NCBI RefSeq assembly: GCF_003205195.1
Contig: NZ_QJRY01000006.1
Span: 248,001 to 312,000, forward strand
DNA length: 64,000 nucleotides
From: Peteryoungia wuzhouensis
GTDB taxonomy: Bacteria > Pseudomonadota > Alphaproteobacteria > Rhizobiales > Rhizobiaceae
Direction of reading: 5' to 3'
A model generated the notes under the pieces. That model saw only the letters and a program-made list of their open reading frames with translations. It did no database searches and was not told the origin of the DNA. The translations under genes were made by a program, and so were the position numbers. This document shows, in pieces, positions 28,760 to 36,591 of the stretch. How positions within the stretch are numbered: position 1 is the first letter of the stretch; each line of letters opens with the position of its first letter.

Positions 28760-28775
28760 TTTGTGGTATTTTGTG
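28760..28775. promoter_or_regulatory. DeoR-type operator candidate
   Basis: TTTGTG occurs twice, at 28760-28765 and 28770-28775, exactly 10 bp apart in an AT-rich patch between the divergent kinase and DeoR genes. Phased T-rich direct repeats are typical of DeoR-family sites. Confidence 0.4.
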
Positions 28776-28834
28776 TTTTTATGCCCGAATACGCCGCTTT
28801 GGGTGGCGGATTTGGGGAAGGGGAAGCTGCAGCC

Positions 28835-29614
28835 ATGGCGCCATCGAAACGACATCGCGACATCCTGCGTCTCGTCGAACGTGAGGGCACGATCACGATT
28901 ACCGATCTTGCTGCGGCGCTTGGCGTTTCCCTTGAAACGGTGCGGCGTGATCTGAAGCCGCTCGACCGCGACGGTGCTGTCATCAAGATGCATGGTGCGG
29001 TCAGCCTCCCGTCGATCATCGGCGAGGCACCGTTCGAAAAGCGCATGCGCGAGAATGCCGATGCGAAGCGGGCGATCGCCTCCATGGTGGCATCCATCAT
29101 CCGCGACGGGGATTCGATCATGCTGGATACCGGCACGACCACCAGTTTTCTTGCGCGCGAGCTTCTGAAGCATCGCCGCCTGACCGTCGTGACCAATTCC
29201 TCCGACATCGCCCGCACGCTTGCGACGGTCAACGACAACAAGGTCTACATGGCGGGCGGGGAACTGCGCAGCGACAATGGTGCGGCCTTCGGCTCGACGG
29301 CGATCGATTTCGTCAGCCGCTTTTCCGTGACCCATGCGGTCATCTCTGCCGGTGCCGTCAATGCGCAGGGGATCATGGACTATGATCTCGAAGAGGCAGA
29401 ATTCGCTCGCATGGTTTTGAGCCGCGGCGGTCGCGCCATTGTCGTGACCGATGCATCGAAGTTCGGTCGCGAAGGCCTTGTGCGCGTCTGCGGGTTCGAT
29501 GCCATCACCGACCTCGTCACCGATCGCGCGCCGCCGGAGGATGTCGCCAAGGCACTGGATGGGGCCGGTGTCGAGCTTCAGCTCGTCCAGGGCGTTGCGG
29601 TAGCACGGCGATAA
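28835..29614 (+). CDS. DeoR/GlpR-family transcriptional regulator
   Basis: This 259-residue regulator has the N-terminal DeoR helix-turn-helix (RHRDILRLVEREGTITITDL, then LAAALGVSLETVRRDLKPL) and the sugar-phosphate-isomerase-like effector domain. Typical effector segments are KRAIASMVASIIRDGDSIML, DTGTTTSFLARELL and VVTDASKFGREGLVRVC. The start at 28835 follows GGGGAAGGGGAAG; an ATG at 28781 is in frame but adds a low-complexity Gly/Glu segment. The effector is normally a phosphorylated metabolite, which fits a kinase product made by the divergent gene. It probably controls the kinase-dehydrogenase operon. Confidence 0.9.
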   Translation: MAPSKRHRDILRLVEREGTITITDLAAALGVSLETVRRDLKPLDRDGAVIKMHGAVSLPSIIGEAPFEKRMRENADAKRAIASMVASIIRDGDSIMLDTGTTTSFLARELLKHRRLTVVTNSSDIARTLATVNDNKVYMAGGELRSDNGAAFGSTAIDFVSRFSVTHAVISAGAVNAQGIMDYDLEEAEFARMVLSRGGRAIVVTDASKFGREGLVRVCGFDAITDLVTDRAPPEDVAKALDGAGVELQLVQGVAVARR

Positions 29615-29813
29615 ACCCTGTCGAGACCTTTGCGACCCGCTCTTCGGTGGGCGGGTAAGCCTAAGCCGCAAAGGCAGATCAAAGCGCGGGCGCGTTGGCA
29701 TCACTCATGAGCGTCGCAATCAGGCGGCATAATTCGGCGGCGATGAGCAGTCGCTCACACGGTCCATCCGGAACACGTGCTCGGCATACGACGTCCGAGG
29801 TCCAGCACGCGAA

Positions 29814-30881
29814 TTAGTCGACCCGTTGTCCCTCGCTGTCGAACAGGTGCAGTCGGGAGATCGGGAAGTCGACGCGGATGGTGCGGTCGGCGCTCAGGAC
29901 ACTCCGGTCGAGGGTGAAGATCTTGAACGGTAGACCATGGACCGAAAGGTGCATGATGATGCCAAAGCCTGTCGGCTCGACGAGGTCGACGCCTGCTTCG
30001 ATTGCCCCCGCAGACGAGATCACCACATGCTCCGGCCGAATGCCGAGCGTGACCTTGCTATTGGATGCCAAAGCCTTGCGCAGTTCGACTGCAACGGAGG
30101 TCTCATTGGCAAAGCGGACAGAGGCCTGACCGCCCTCCAGGACATAGTGGCCCTCAAGGAAGTTCATCCCGGGCGAGCCGATGAAGCCGGCGACGAAGAG
30201 ATTGGCGGGGCGGTCATAGAGGTCGAGTGGTGCGCCGACCTGCTGGACCACGCCGCCATGCATGGCGACGATCCGGTCTGCGAGCGTCATGGCCTCGATC
30301 TGGTCGTGGGTCACGTAGATCGAGGTTGCGCCCAGTTCCTTGTGCAGCTTCTTGATCTCGGCGCGCATCTGCTCGCGCAGTCGCGCATCGAGATTGGAGA
30401 GCGGCTCGTCGAACAGGAAGGCCTTGGGCTGGCGCACGATGGCGCGGCCCATCGCAACGCGCTGGCGTTGGCCGCCGGAAAGCGCCTTGGGACGGCGTTG
30501 CAAAAGAGCGTCGAGCCCAAGTTTGGCCGAGGCACTGGCGACGATTTCGGCGATCCGTTCCTTGCCGGTCTTTCTGAGCCTCAGGCTGTAGCTCATGTTG
30601 TCAGCAACCGTCATGTGCGGATAGAGCGCATAGGACTGGAACACCATGGCGATGTCGCGATCTTTTGGCGGCAGGTCGTTGACCCGTCGGCCTTCAATCG
30701 AGATCTCACCGGAGGTTACCTCTTCAAGCCCCGCAATCATCCTGAGCAGTGTGGACTTGCCGCAGCCGGAGGGGCCGACCAGAACGATGAACTCGCCGTC
30801 ACGAATGGTGAGATCCACGCCGTGCAGAACCGGGAAATGGCCGTAACTCTTGCGGATGGCGGAAATATCGATGGAAGCCAT
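29814..30881 (-). CDS. Sugar ABC transporter ATP-binding protein (UgpC/MalK type)
   Basis: This 355-residue ATPase has Walker [10 protein letters not shown], signature [15 protein letters not shown] and [12 protein letters not shown]. The switch region is IYVTHDQIEAMTLADRIV, with a TOBE-type C-terminal domain (VTLGIRPEHVVIS). It is the last gene of the FCD-regulated operon, 12 bases after the MalG-type permease, and energises the CUT1 importer encoded at 30894-33988. Confidence 0.93.
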   Translation of the reverse strand: MASIDISAIRKSYGHFPVLHGVDLTIRDGEFIVLVGPSGCGKSTLLRMIAGLEEVTSGEISIEGRRVNDLPPKDRDIAMVFQSYALYPHMTVADNMSYSLRLRKTGKERIAEIVASASAKLGLDALLQRRPKALSGGQRQRVAMGRAIVRQPKAFLFDEPLSNLDARLREQMRAEIKKLHKELGATSIYVTHDQIEAMTLADRIVAMHGGVVQQVGAPLDLYDRPANLFVAGFIGSPGMNFLEGHYVLEGGQASVRFANETSVAVELRKALASNSKVTLGIRPEHVVISSAGAIEAGVDLVEPTGFGIIMHLSVHGLPFKIFTLDRSVLSADRTIRVDFPISRLHLFDSEGQRVD

Positions 30882-30893
30882 GATGGAGACCTT

Positions 30894-31727
30894 TCAGCCT
30901 TTGACCGCGCCGGCCGTCAGGCCCTGCACGAGATAGCGCTGGATGAGGAGGAAGAAGAGGCAGGCGGGGATGAGGGCAAGCACGCCCGCTGCCATCATCT
31001 GCCCGAAATTGACCGAGAATTTCGACACGAAGGACAGGAGCCCGACGGGGAAGGTGGCCGCGTCATTGCCCGAGATCAGCATCAGGGCGAAGAGCAGTTC
31101 CGACCAGGCCGCGGTGAAGACGAAACCGAGCGTGGCGGCGATCCCCGGCAGTGTCAGCGGCAGGATGATCTGGCGGAAGGCGACGAACTGGGTCGCGCCG
31201 TCGATCATCGCGGCTTCCTCCAGATCTTTCGGGATGCCGTCGAAGAAGGACTGCATCAGGAAGGTAGCAAAGGGCACGTTGAAGGCGGAATAGACGACGA
31301 CGAGGCCGGTCAGACTGTTGGTGAGGCCGAGCGGCGAGAGGATCTTGAAGATCGGCGCCACCAGCATGACCAGCGGAAACATCTGCGTCAAAAGCATCAG
31401 CGCCACGATCCAATATTTGGCCCGGAAATTGAAGCGCGACAGCGCGTAACCCGACAGCGAGGCGATGATCGTGACGACGAAGGCGGTCGAACCGGCCACA
31501 ATGAGACTGTTCTTGAAGAAGGTCGGGAAGGCGCTGTGCGCGATCACATAGGTGAAGTGCTCGAAGGTTGTGCGCGACGGCCACATCCTGACCCCCTCGC
31601 TGTAGAGCAGATCGTTCGGCGTGACCGCGACCTTCAAGAGCCAGTAGAGCGGAAAGAGGGCGACGACGATATAGGCGAGGATCGCCAATCGGTGCGCGAC
31701 GGTCAGGGCAATGCGGGACGGCCTCAT
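30894..31727 (-). CDS. Carbohydrate ABC transporter permease (MalG type)
   Basis: This 277-residue CUT1 permease begins with basic residues, then a helix ending VVALFPLYWLLKVAVTPND. It has the EAA loop DLEEAAMIDGATQFVAFRQI and the C-terminus LIQRYLVQGLTAGAVKG typical of MalG-like subunits. About six transmembrane helices are visible. The gene follows the MalF-type permease after four bases. Confidence 0.92.
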   Translation of the reverse strand: MRPSRIALTVAHRLAILAYIVVALFPLYWLLKVAVTPNDLLYSEGVRMWPSRTTFEHFTYVIAHSAFPTFFKNSLIVAGSTAFVVTIIASLSGYALSRFNFRAKYWIVALMLLTQMFPLVMLVAPIFKILSPLGLTNSLTGLVVVYSAFNVPFATFLMQSFFDGIPKDLEEAAMIDGATQFVAFRQIILPLTLPGIAATLGFVFTAAWSELLFALMLISGNDAATFPVGLLSFVSKFSVNFGQMMAAGVLALIPACLFFLLIQRYLVQGLTAGAVKG

Positions 31728-31731
31728 GCGC

Positions 31732-32655
31732 TCAATCCTTGTTCAACAGCGACTGCCTGAGCAGCACGATCAGCATGGAATAGGCGAGCAGCAGGACGAG
31801 CAGCACCAGCGCGATCGCCGAGGCATAACCGAAATCGAGCCGCTTGAAGGCCTGGGTGAAGATGTAGGAGGCGACGATCTGGGTGCGATCAGCCGGCCCG
31901 CCATTGGTCATGACGATGATCAGGTCGGCGAAGTTCGAGATCCAGACCGTGCGCAGCAGAACGGTGATCGCGATGGTCGGGGCGAGGAAGGGAAGCGTGA
32001 TCGACCAGAAGCGCTGGACAGGGCCGGCACCATCGATGGAAGCTGCCTCATAGAGATCGCGGGGGATGGCCTGGAGGGCGGCGAGCAGCGTGATGGCGAA
32101 GAAAGGGATGCCCCACCAGACATTGGCGACGATAGGCCCCCACATGGCGAGGTGCGGATCGGAGAGGATGTTGTTGGGTTCGGAAAGGATGCCCATGGCA
32201 AAGAGCCAATGGGGCAGGGGGCCGATGACCGGATTGAACAGCCAGGCCCAGTTGAGGCCGGCGAGAAAACTCGGGACTGCCCAGGGCAGGAAGACGAGCG
32301 CCTGGGCGAGACCTCTGCCGTAAAACGGTTTGTCGAGCAGAAGGGCGAGGATCAGCCCAAACATGAATTGCAGTGCGACCGATGCGCCTGTCCACCAAAG
32401 CGTGTTCTTCAGCGCCCGATAGAAATCGGCGTCCTGTCCGAGGGCGCGAAAGTGGTCTAGGCCGACAAAGCCGCCGGAAAATGGGTTGAGCAACTGGATG
32501 TCGCGAAAGGCATAGGAAATGCCCAGCACCAGCGGCACCAGCATGACCGATATGATCAGGATCAGCGCCGGCGCACTGTAAAGATAAGGGTCCGACGCAT
32601 CGGCAATCCGCTTGAGCAGCGTGCGCCGATCACCCCGGTGAAGGGTCGATGTCAT
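31732..32655 (-). CDS. Carbohydrate ABC transporter permease (MalF type)
   Basis: This 307-residue CUT1 permease starts with the cytoplasmic leader, then the first helix YLYSAPALILIISVMLVPL. A MalF-like periplasmic segment (VGLDHFRALGQDADFYRALK) and the EAA loop LYEAASIDGAGPVQRFWSI follow. It is separated from the binding-protein gene by a 73-base gap that contains a strong stem-loop. Confidence 0.92.
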   Translation of the reverse strand: MTSTLHRGDRRTLLKRIADASDPYLYSAPALILIISVMLVPLVLGISYAFRDIQLLNPFSGGFVGLDHFRALGQDADFYRALKNTLWWTGASVALQFMFGLILALLLDKPFYGRGLAQALVFLPWAVPSFLAGLNWAWLFNPVIGPLPHWLFAMGILSEPNNILSDPHLAMWGPIVANVWWGIPFFAITLLAALQAIPRDLYEAASIDGAGPVQRFWSITLPFLAPTIAITVLLRTVWISNFADLIIVMTNGGPADRTQIVASYIFTQAFKRLDFGYASAIALVLLVLLLAYSMLIVLLRQSLLNKD

Positions 32656-32690
32656 CGTTCAGGCTTTCGTCTGTTCGCGCTTGACCGACC

Positions 32691-32714
32691 GGGCGGGGCG
32701 TTGAGGCCCCGCCC
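32691..32714 (-). other. Stem-loop between binding-protein and permease genes
   Basis: GGGCGGGGC (32691-32699) pairs perfectly with GCCCCGCCC (32706-32714) across a 6-base loop. No T tract follows in the transcript direction. It lies about 15 bases past the binding-protein stop and has the same placement as the hairpins at 11962, 22540 and 37746. Confidence 0.7.
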
Positions 32715-32728
32715 AGTCGTTGAAAAGC

Positions 32729-33988
32729 TTACTTCTTCGCCAGGTGCTTCTGCTGCGCCTTGGTCAGATAGTCGGCCCACTGGTCGGCCAGTTCCTTCGG
32801 CGTGATGTCGCCCAAAAGCGCCTGCTGCGAGGTCTTGATGACGAGCGAATCCTTGAAGAAGGCGAATTCTTCCAGATGCGTCGGCATCACGGTAGGGACC
32901 GCATCCTTGTCCGAAAGCTCCTCGAACCAGCCCTTGAACTGCGGGCTTGCATAGAAGGGATCGCTTTCGGCGGACTTCAGCGCCGGAAGCGCCCCGGTGC
33001 GCTTGTTCCAGGCAATATTGCCCTCCTTGCCTTCCAGCGTTGCGATCAGCTTCCAGGACAAATCCTTGTTGGCGCTGGCCGACATCATCGACCAGCCGGC
33101 ATAACCGATGGTCGGGAAGGTCTTACCATCCGGTCCCTTCGGCATGGTCATCACGCCGTAGTCGTCCTCACCCATGTGTTCGGCAATCGCGATCAGGGCG
33201 TCAGGATCCTGATCGAGGAAGGCGCAGGTGCCGCTGTAGAAGCCGGCGACGATCTCGTTGAAGCCCCAGTTGACCGAATCCTTCGGCGCATAACCGTTCT
33301 TGTAGAGGTCGATCAGCCAGGTGAGACCTTTGACCCAGCCCTCGGAATTGAAGGTGGACGTGCCGTCTTCCGTGAAAAAGGCGTTCGAGCCGGCCATGGA
33401 GGCGCCGAACATCACCCAGCCGTTCAGGCCGCCCGGTCCGCCACGCAGGCAATAGCCGTATTTGCCGGGCAGAGCCGAAACCTTCGTGGACGCCTCGGCA
33501 AAGTCTTCCATGGTCTTCGGCGGCTCGGAGACGCCGGCCTCGGCCAGCAGTTTCTTGTTGTAGAACATCGCCCGCAGATAGAAGCCGTAGGGCAGCATAT
33601 AGGCTGTGTCCTTGACATCGCGGCCGAGTTCGAGCGCGCGGTCGGAGAGATCAGCCGTCTGGTCCCAGGTCTTGAGATAGGGCTCAAGGCTCTCGACGAT
33701 GCCGTTATTGGCGTAGAGCGACAGCCAAGTGTCGGGCATTTCCATGACATCAGGGATTTCGCCGGCCGAGACCATGGTGGCAAATTTCTGGAAGGCTTCG
33801 CCCCAGGGGAGCGAGATGATCTCCACCTTGGTGCCTGGATTTTCCGCCTCGAATTTCGAGACGATCGATTTCAGAGTTTCAGTGCGTTCGGGGCTCGTGA
33901 TCACTTCCACGAGCTTGAGCGTGGTGTCGGCAAGGGCGGTCCCTGCCATCAGCGCGCTCATCAAGGCTGCTGTCAAAAGGGCTTTCAT
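32729..33988 (-). CDS. Periplasmic solute-binding protein of CUT1 importer (family 1)
   Basis: This 419-residue solute-binding protein has a signal peptide cleaved after GTALA and a mature region starting DTTLKLVEVITSPERTETL. Family features are FEAENPGTKVEIISLPWGEA, EIPDVMEMPDTWLSLYANNG and MLPYGFYLRAMFYNKKLLAE. It recognises the substrate of the importer encoded downstream. It lies 42 bases after the PLP-enzyme gene, so the two are probably co-transcribed. The substrate class (sugar, amino sugar or another polyol-like compound) is not evident. Confidence 0.92.
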   Translation of the reverse strand: MKALLTAALMSALMAGTALADTTLKLVEVITSPERTETLKSIVSKFEAENPGTKVEIISLPWGEAFQKFATMVSAGEIPDVMEMPDTWLSLYANNGIVESLEPYLKTWDQTADLSDRALELGRDVKDTAYMLPYGFYLRAMFYNKKLLAEAGVSEPPKTMEDFAEASTKVSALPGKYGYCLRGGPGGLNGWVMFGASMAGSNAFFTEDGTSTFNSEGWVKGLTWLIDLYKNGYAPKDSVNWGFNEIVAGFYSGTCAFLDQDPDALIAIAEHMGEDDYGVMTMPKGPDGKTFPTIGYAGWSMMSASANKDLSWKLIATLEGKEGNIAWNKRTGALPALKSAESDPFYASPQFKGWFEELSDKDAVPTVMPTHLEEFAFFKDSLVIKTSQQALLGDITPKELADQWADYLTKAQQKHLAKK

Positions 33989-34030
33989 TATACAGTTCCT
34001 CCACTGCTTTTTGGGTTTGGTTCGACAGGC

Positions 34031-35203
34031 TCAGGGTAGTCGGGCGGCGGCGATGGCCGTCTCCAGATCCCTCCACAAGACCTCGGTTCCCTCGAGGCCG
34101 ACATGGAGGCGCACGGACCGCGGGTTCATGCCGAAGGCATGCGCGGAATTTGGTTGGGCTTTCTGCTGCAGCACGACTTCGCCCGGCACCACGAGGCTTT
34201 CGTGGCCGCCCCAGCTGACGCCGAGTTTGAAGAGTTGCAGCGTGTCGCAGAAGGCCCTGATATCGACGCCCTCGCGGAAGACGAAGGAGAAGAGGCCGGA
34301 GGTGCCGGAAAGGCCCGGCGGCAATTGATTGGCAAGGCCCGGATGATTGACCTGTTCGACCACATCGAGCGCCTTCAGCCGGCGAGCAATATCGAGCGCG
34401 GATGTCTCATGCGCCTTCATCCGGATCGGAAGCGTCCGCAAGCCGCGGATCAGCAGCCAGGCATCGAAGGGTGACATCTTTCCGCCGAGATAGGGCAGGG
34501 CCTCGCCGCGGATGCGGTCGATCAGGGTCTTCGAGCCCGTCACGACGCCGGCCACGACATCACTGTGGCCGCCGAGATATTTCGACGCGGAATGCAGGAC
34601 GATATCGACACCCAGCGACAGCGGGCGCTGGAAGATCGGGCTTGCCCAGCTGTTGTCGATGACGCTGACGGCACCGTGTTTCCTGGCGATAGCCGCGAGT
34701 GCCGCGACGTCGTGGGTCTCCATGATCCAGCTGGTCGGGCTTTCCAGATAGAGCAGGCGGGCACCGGCCATGGCCGCGTCCACTGCGTCGAGGTCGGTGC
34801 CATCGACATAGGTGACTTCAACCTTCATCCGTTTCAAAAGCGTGCCGAACAGGCGGAAGGCATCGGGGTAAAGGTTTTTCACCGCAACGATCCGGTCGCC
34901 GGGCTCGACGAAGGTGATGACAGTCGAGGAGATCGCCGCCATGCCGCTGCCGAAACCGAGCGCATCCTCGCCGCCTTCGAGCTTGGCCAGCATCTCCTCG
35001 AAATGACGCACCGTCGGATTGAGGCCGCGCGAATAGACCGGGCGATTGCGCTCGCCGCGATAGGTCGCGACCATCTCGTCATAGGTCTCAAAGGTGAAGA
35101 GCGAGGTCTGCACGATCGGCGGAACGACCGCCTCAAAAGCATTGGTTTCGTCATGGGCGACGATGAGGGAGGCAAGCTCGAACGGGTCGGAGCCGTTGAT
35201 CAT
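34031..35203 (-). CDS. Trans-sulfuration family PLP enzyme (cystathionine gamma-synthase/beta-lyase type)
   Basis: This 390-residue fold-type I PLP enzyme has the cofactor Lys in VVLHSASKYLGGHSDVV, the phosphate-binding loop EDALGFGSGMAAISSTV, and an Asp in SVIDNSWASPIFQRPLSLG that pairs with the pyridine nitrogen. The N-terminal PPIVQTSLFTFETYDEM and a substrate-site YSRGLNPTVRHFEEML are typical of MetB/MetC enzymes. It overlaps the FCD regulator gene by four bases and is followed by a sugar-type importer. Its role may therefore be catabolic cleavage of an imported sulfur or amino compound rather than methionine biosynthesis. The reaction is unproven. Confidence 0.88.
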   Translation of the reverse strand: MINGSDPFELASLIVAHDETNAFEAVVPPIVQTSLFTFETYDEMVATYRGERNRPVYSRGLNPTVRHFEEMLAKLEGGEDALGFGSGMAAISSTVITFVEPGDRIVAVKNLYPDAFRLFGTLLKRMKVEVTYVDGTDLDAVDAAMAGARLLYLESPTSWIMETHDVAALAAIARKHGAVSVIDNSWASPIFQRPLSLGVDIVLHSASKYLGGHSDVVAGVVTGSKTLIDRIRGEALPYLGGKMSPFDAWLLIRGLRTLPIRMKAHETSALDIARRLKALDVVEQVNHPGLANQLPPGLSGTSGLFSFVFREGVDIRAFCDTLQLFKLGVSWGGHESLVVPGEVVLQQKAQPNSAHAFGMNPRSVRLHVGLEGTEVLWRDLETAIAAARLP

Positions 35204-35904
35204 TTGGACATTTCCTTGATGTCTTCCTCAACGATGTCGAGGATCTTGATGGTCTCGCGCCGTGCCGCCTCGGTGTCCTGGGCGACGATCGCGTTGTAGA
35301 GGGTGCGGTGATAGGGGAACGACCTGAAGGCAAAGTCCGGCCGGTCGAAAGGAGTGTCCCAGAAGCGCTCGAAAGCTTCGCGCATCTGTTCGAGCAGTTG
35401 GCGGAACAGCGGATTGTGGGTGGCGTCGTAAATGGCGAGGTGGAAGGCCAAATCTTCCTTGCCGGCGGTGCCCTTTTCCAGATGCACGCGTTCCATTTCG
35501 TCCAGCGTCTCGCTGATGCGGCGAAGATCATCCTTGGTGCGGCGGCGGGCCGCCGCCATGCAAGCCTCGCATTCGATGCCCCGGCGAACTTCGAGCGTCT
35601 GCAATAGCGCATCGCGCAGGCTGCCCATGTTGACCGAGAGCGGCATATGGATCGTCGCCGACGTGATCGGCTTCAACAGATAGGTGCCGCTGCCCTTGCG
35701 GGTCTCCATGACCCCGAGTGCCTGGAATTGGCGGATGACCTCGCGGATGGTCGAGCGCCCGACACCGAGCGCTGCCATCAATTCCCGCTCTGCTGGCAGT
35801 CGGTCGCCTGCGGCGAGCGCCGATTGCTGGATATACGCCGCCAGCGAATCCGTCACCTGTCGGCCGCGATCTGCAGGCGGTAGAGGGGTAAGGGCAGACT
35901 TCAT
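35200..35904 (-). CDS. FadR/FCD-type GntR-family regulator
   Basis: This 234-residue regulator has the GntR winged helix (RGRQVTDSLAAYIQQSAL, then AGDRLPAERELMAALGVGRS and TIREVIRQFQALGVMETRKG) and a C-terminal FCD effector domain (LEVRRGIECEACMAAARRR, DLAFHLAIYDATHNPLFRQL). The FCD metal ligands are suggested by the Asp/His in FHLAIYDATHN and the later SFPYHRTLYNAI. The start at 35904 follows GAGGTGACG; the frame extends to 35931 but that part covers the likely operator. It probably represses its own operon and responds to a carboxylic-acid-like metabolite. Confidence 0.9.
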   Translation of the reverse strand: MKSALTPLPPADRGRQVTDSLAAYIQQSALAAGDRLPAERELMAALGVGRSTIREVIRQFQALGVMETRKGSGTYLLKPITSATIHMPLSVNMGSLRDALLQTLEVRRGIECEACMAAARRRTKDDLRRISETLDEMERVHLEKGTAGKEDLAFHLAIYDATHNPLFRQLLEQMREAFERFWDTPFDRPDFAFRSFPYHRTLYNAIVAQDTEAARRETIKILDIVEEDIKEMSK

Positions 35905-35917
35905 CGTCACCTCAAAT

Positions 35918-35928
35918 TGGTCTGACAT
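35918..35928. promoter_or_regulatory. GntR/FCD-type operator candidate
   Basis: TGGTCTGACAT matches 10 of 11 positions of the family pattern T-N-GT-NNN-AC-N-A. It lies 14 bases before the regulator start at 35904, a suitable place for autorepression. Confidence 0.5.
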
Positions 35929-36212
35929 CATATCAATCAGCGGACCTGATGGTTGTCAACGGTGTGTGGCGGTCGGTCTGGCTCAGACGGTGTTTTTTCC
36001 TGTGGTGTTTGCTGGCCCTGCCTGAATCGGGACAGAGGGTCTGATCCCATCCGTCAGGTGCAAAGCGCGCAAGCGAACGCGATTCTGCGGACATTGGTCC
36101 CGCAGCAACGGGCGCGGTTCCGGCCCCTAGGAGATCAAGCGTGATGAAGGTCCCCTCGGCGTTTCTACGGCGCGTGGATCGCTGTTGTCGGATGGCTCCG
36201 GTGGGGTAATGC

Positions 36213-36269
36213 TGAGTCGAAAGATTAGTAATATTATTCTTAATAATAATTAATATTATTATTGACTCA
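36213..36269. other. AT-rich palindromic island in a long intergenic region
   Basis: The 687-base region between the FCD gene and the next binding protein holds TGAGTC (36213-36218) and its complement GACTCA (36264-36269). They frame about 43 nearly pure A/T bases, including a perfect AATAATAAT-TAAT-ATTATTATT dyad (36242-36263). This contrasts sharply with the GC-rich surroundings. It may be a promoter or regulator-binding element for the CUT2 operon. I see no gene in the region. Confidence 0.6.
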
Positions 36270-36291
36270 GGACCCGTCCGGGCTGTTAATG

Positions 36292-36315
36292 CCCCTGCAA
36301 CTGCGGTTGCAGGGG
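36292..36315 (+). other. Perfect stem-loop in the CUT2 operon upstream region
   Basis: CCCCTGCAAC (36292-36301) pairs with GTTGCAGGGG (36306-36315) around a TGCG tetraloop. There is no T run, so it could be part of the untranslated leader of the binding-protein gene that starts 277 bases later, or a double-stranded binding site. Confidence 0.55.
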
Positions 36316-36591
36316 GGGAGGCACAGAAACTGTCCGGAGATGGCGAGGCGCAAGTCGCGGCGCGTGCGTGTCGAGCACTTGCGGGCCCGACTTCGCGGGT
36401 AGCCGGCCGATGATCGCATCGCTTCTGAGGTCAGAATGGAGGGGCGCCTGCATGCAGGCTTGCCGCAGTTCGGGGCTTGGCGGTCGGGGATGCTGCCGGA
36501 AGGAGGAGGCTTTCCGGCCGCGACGTGAGACGCACACATGGGGTGGCGTCTACCAACAAGGGTGCCAGAGAAGGTACCAAGGAGGAGGAGC

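Noticed and set aside
36213..36269. AT-rich island as a replication origin
   Set aside because: There are no iterons, DnaA boxes or replication genes nearby; a regulatory or structural role is more plausible.
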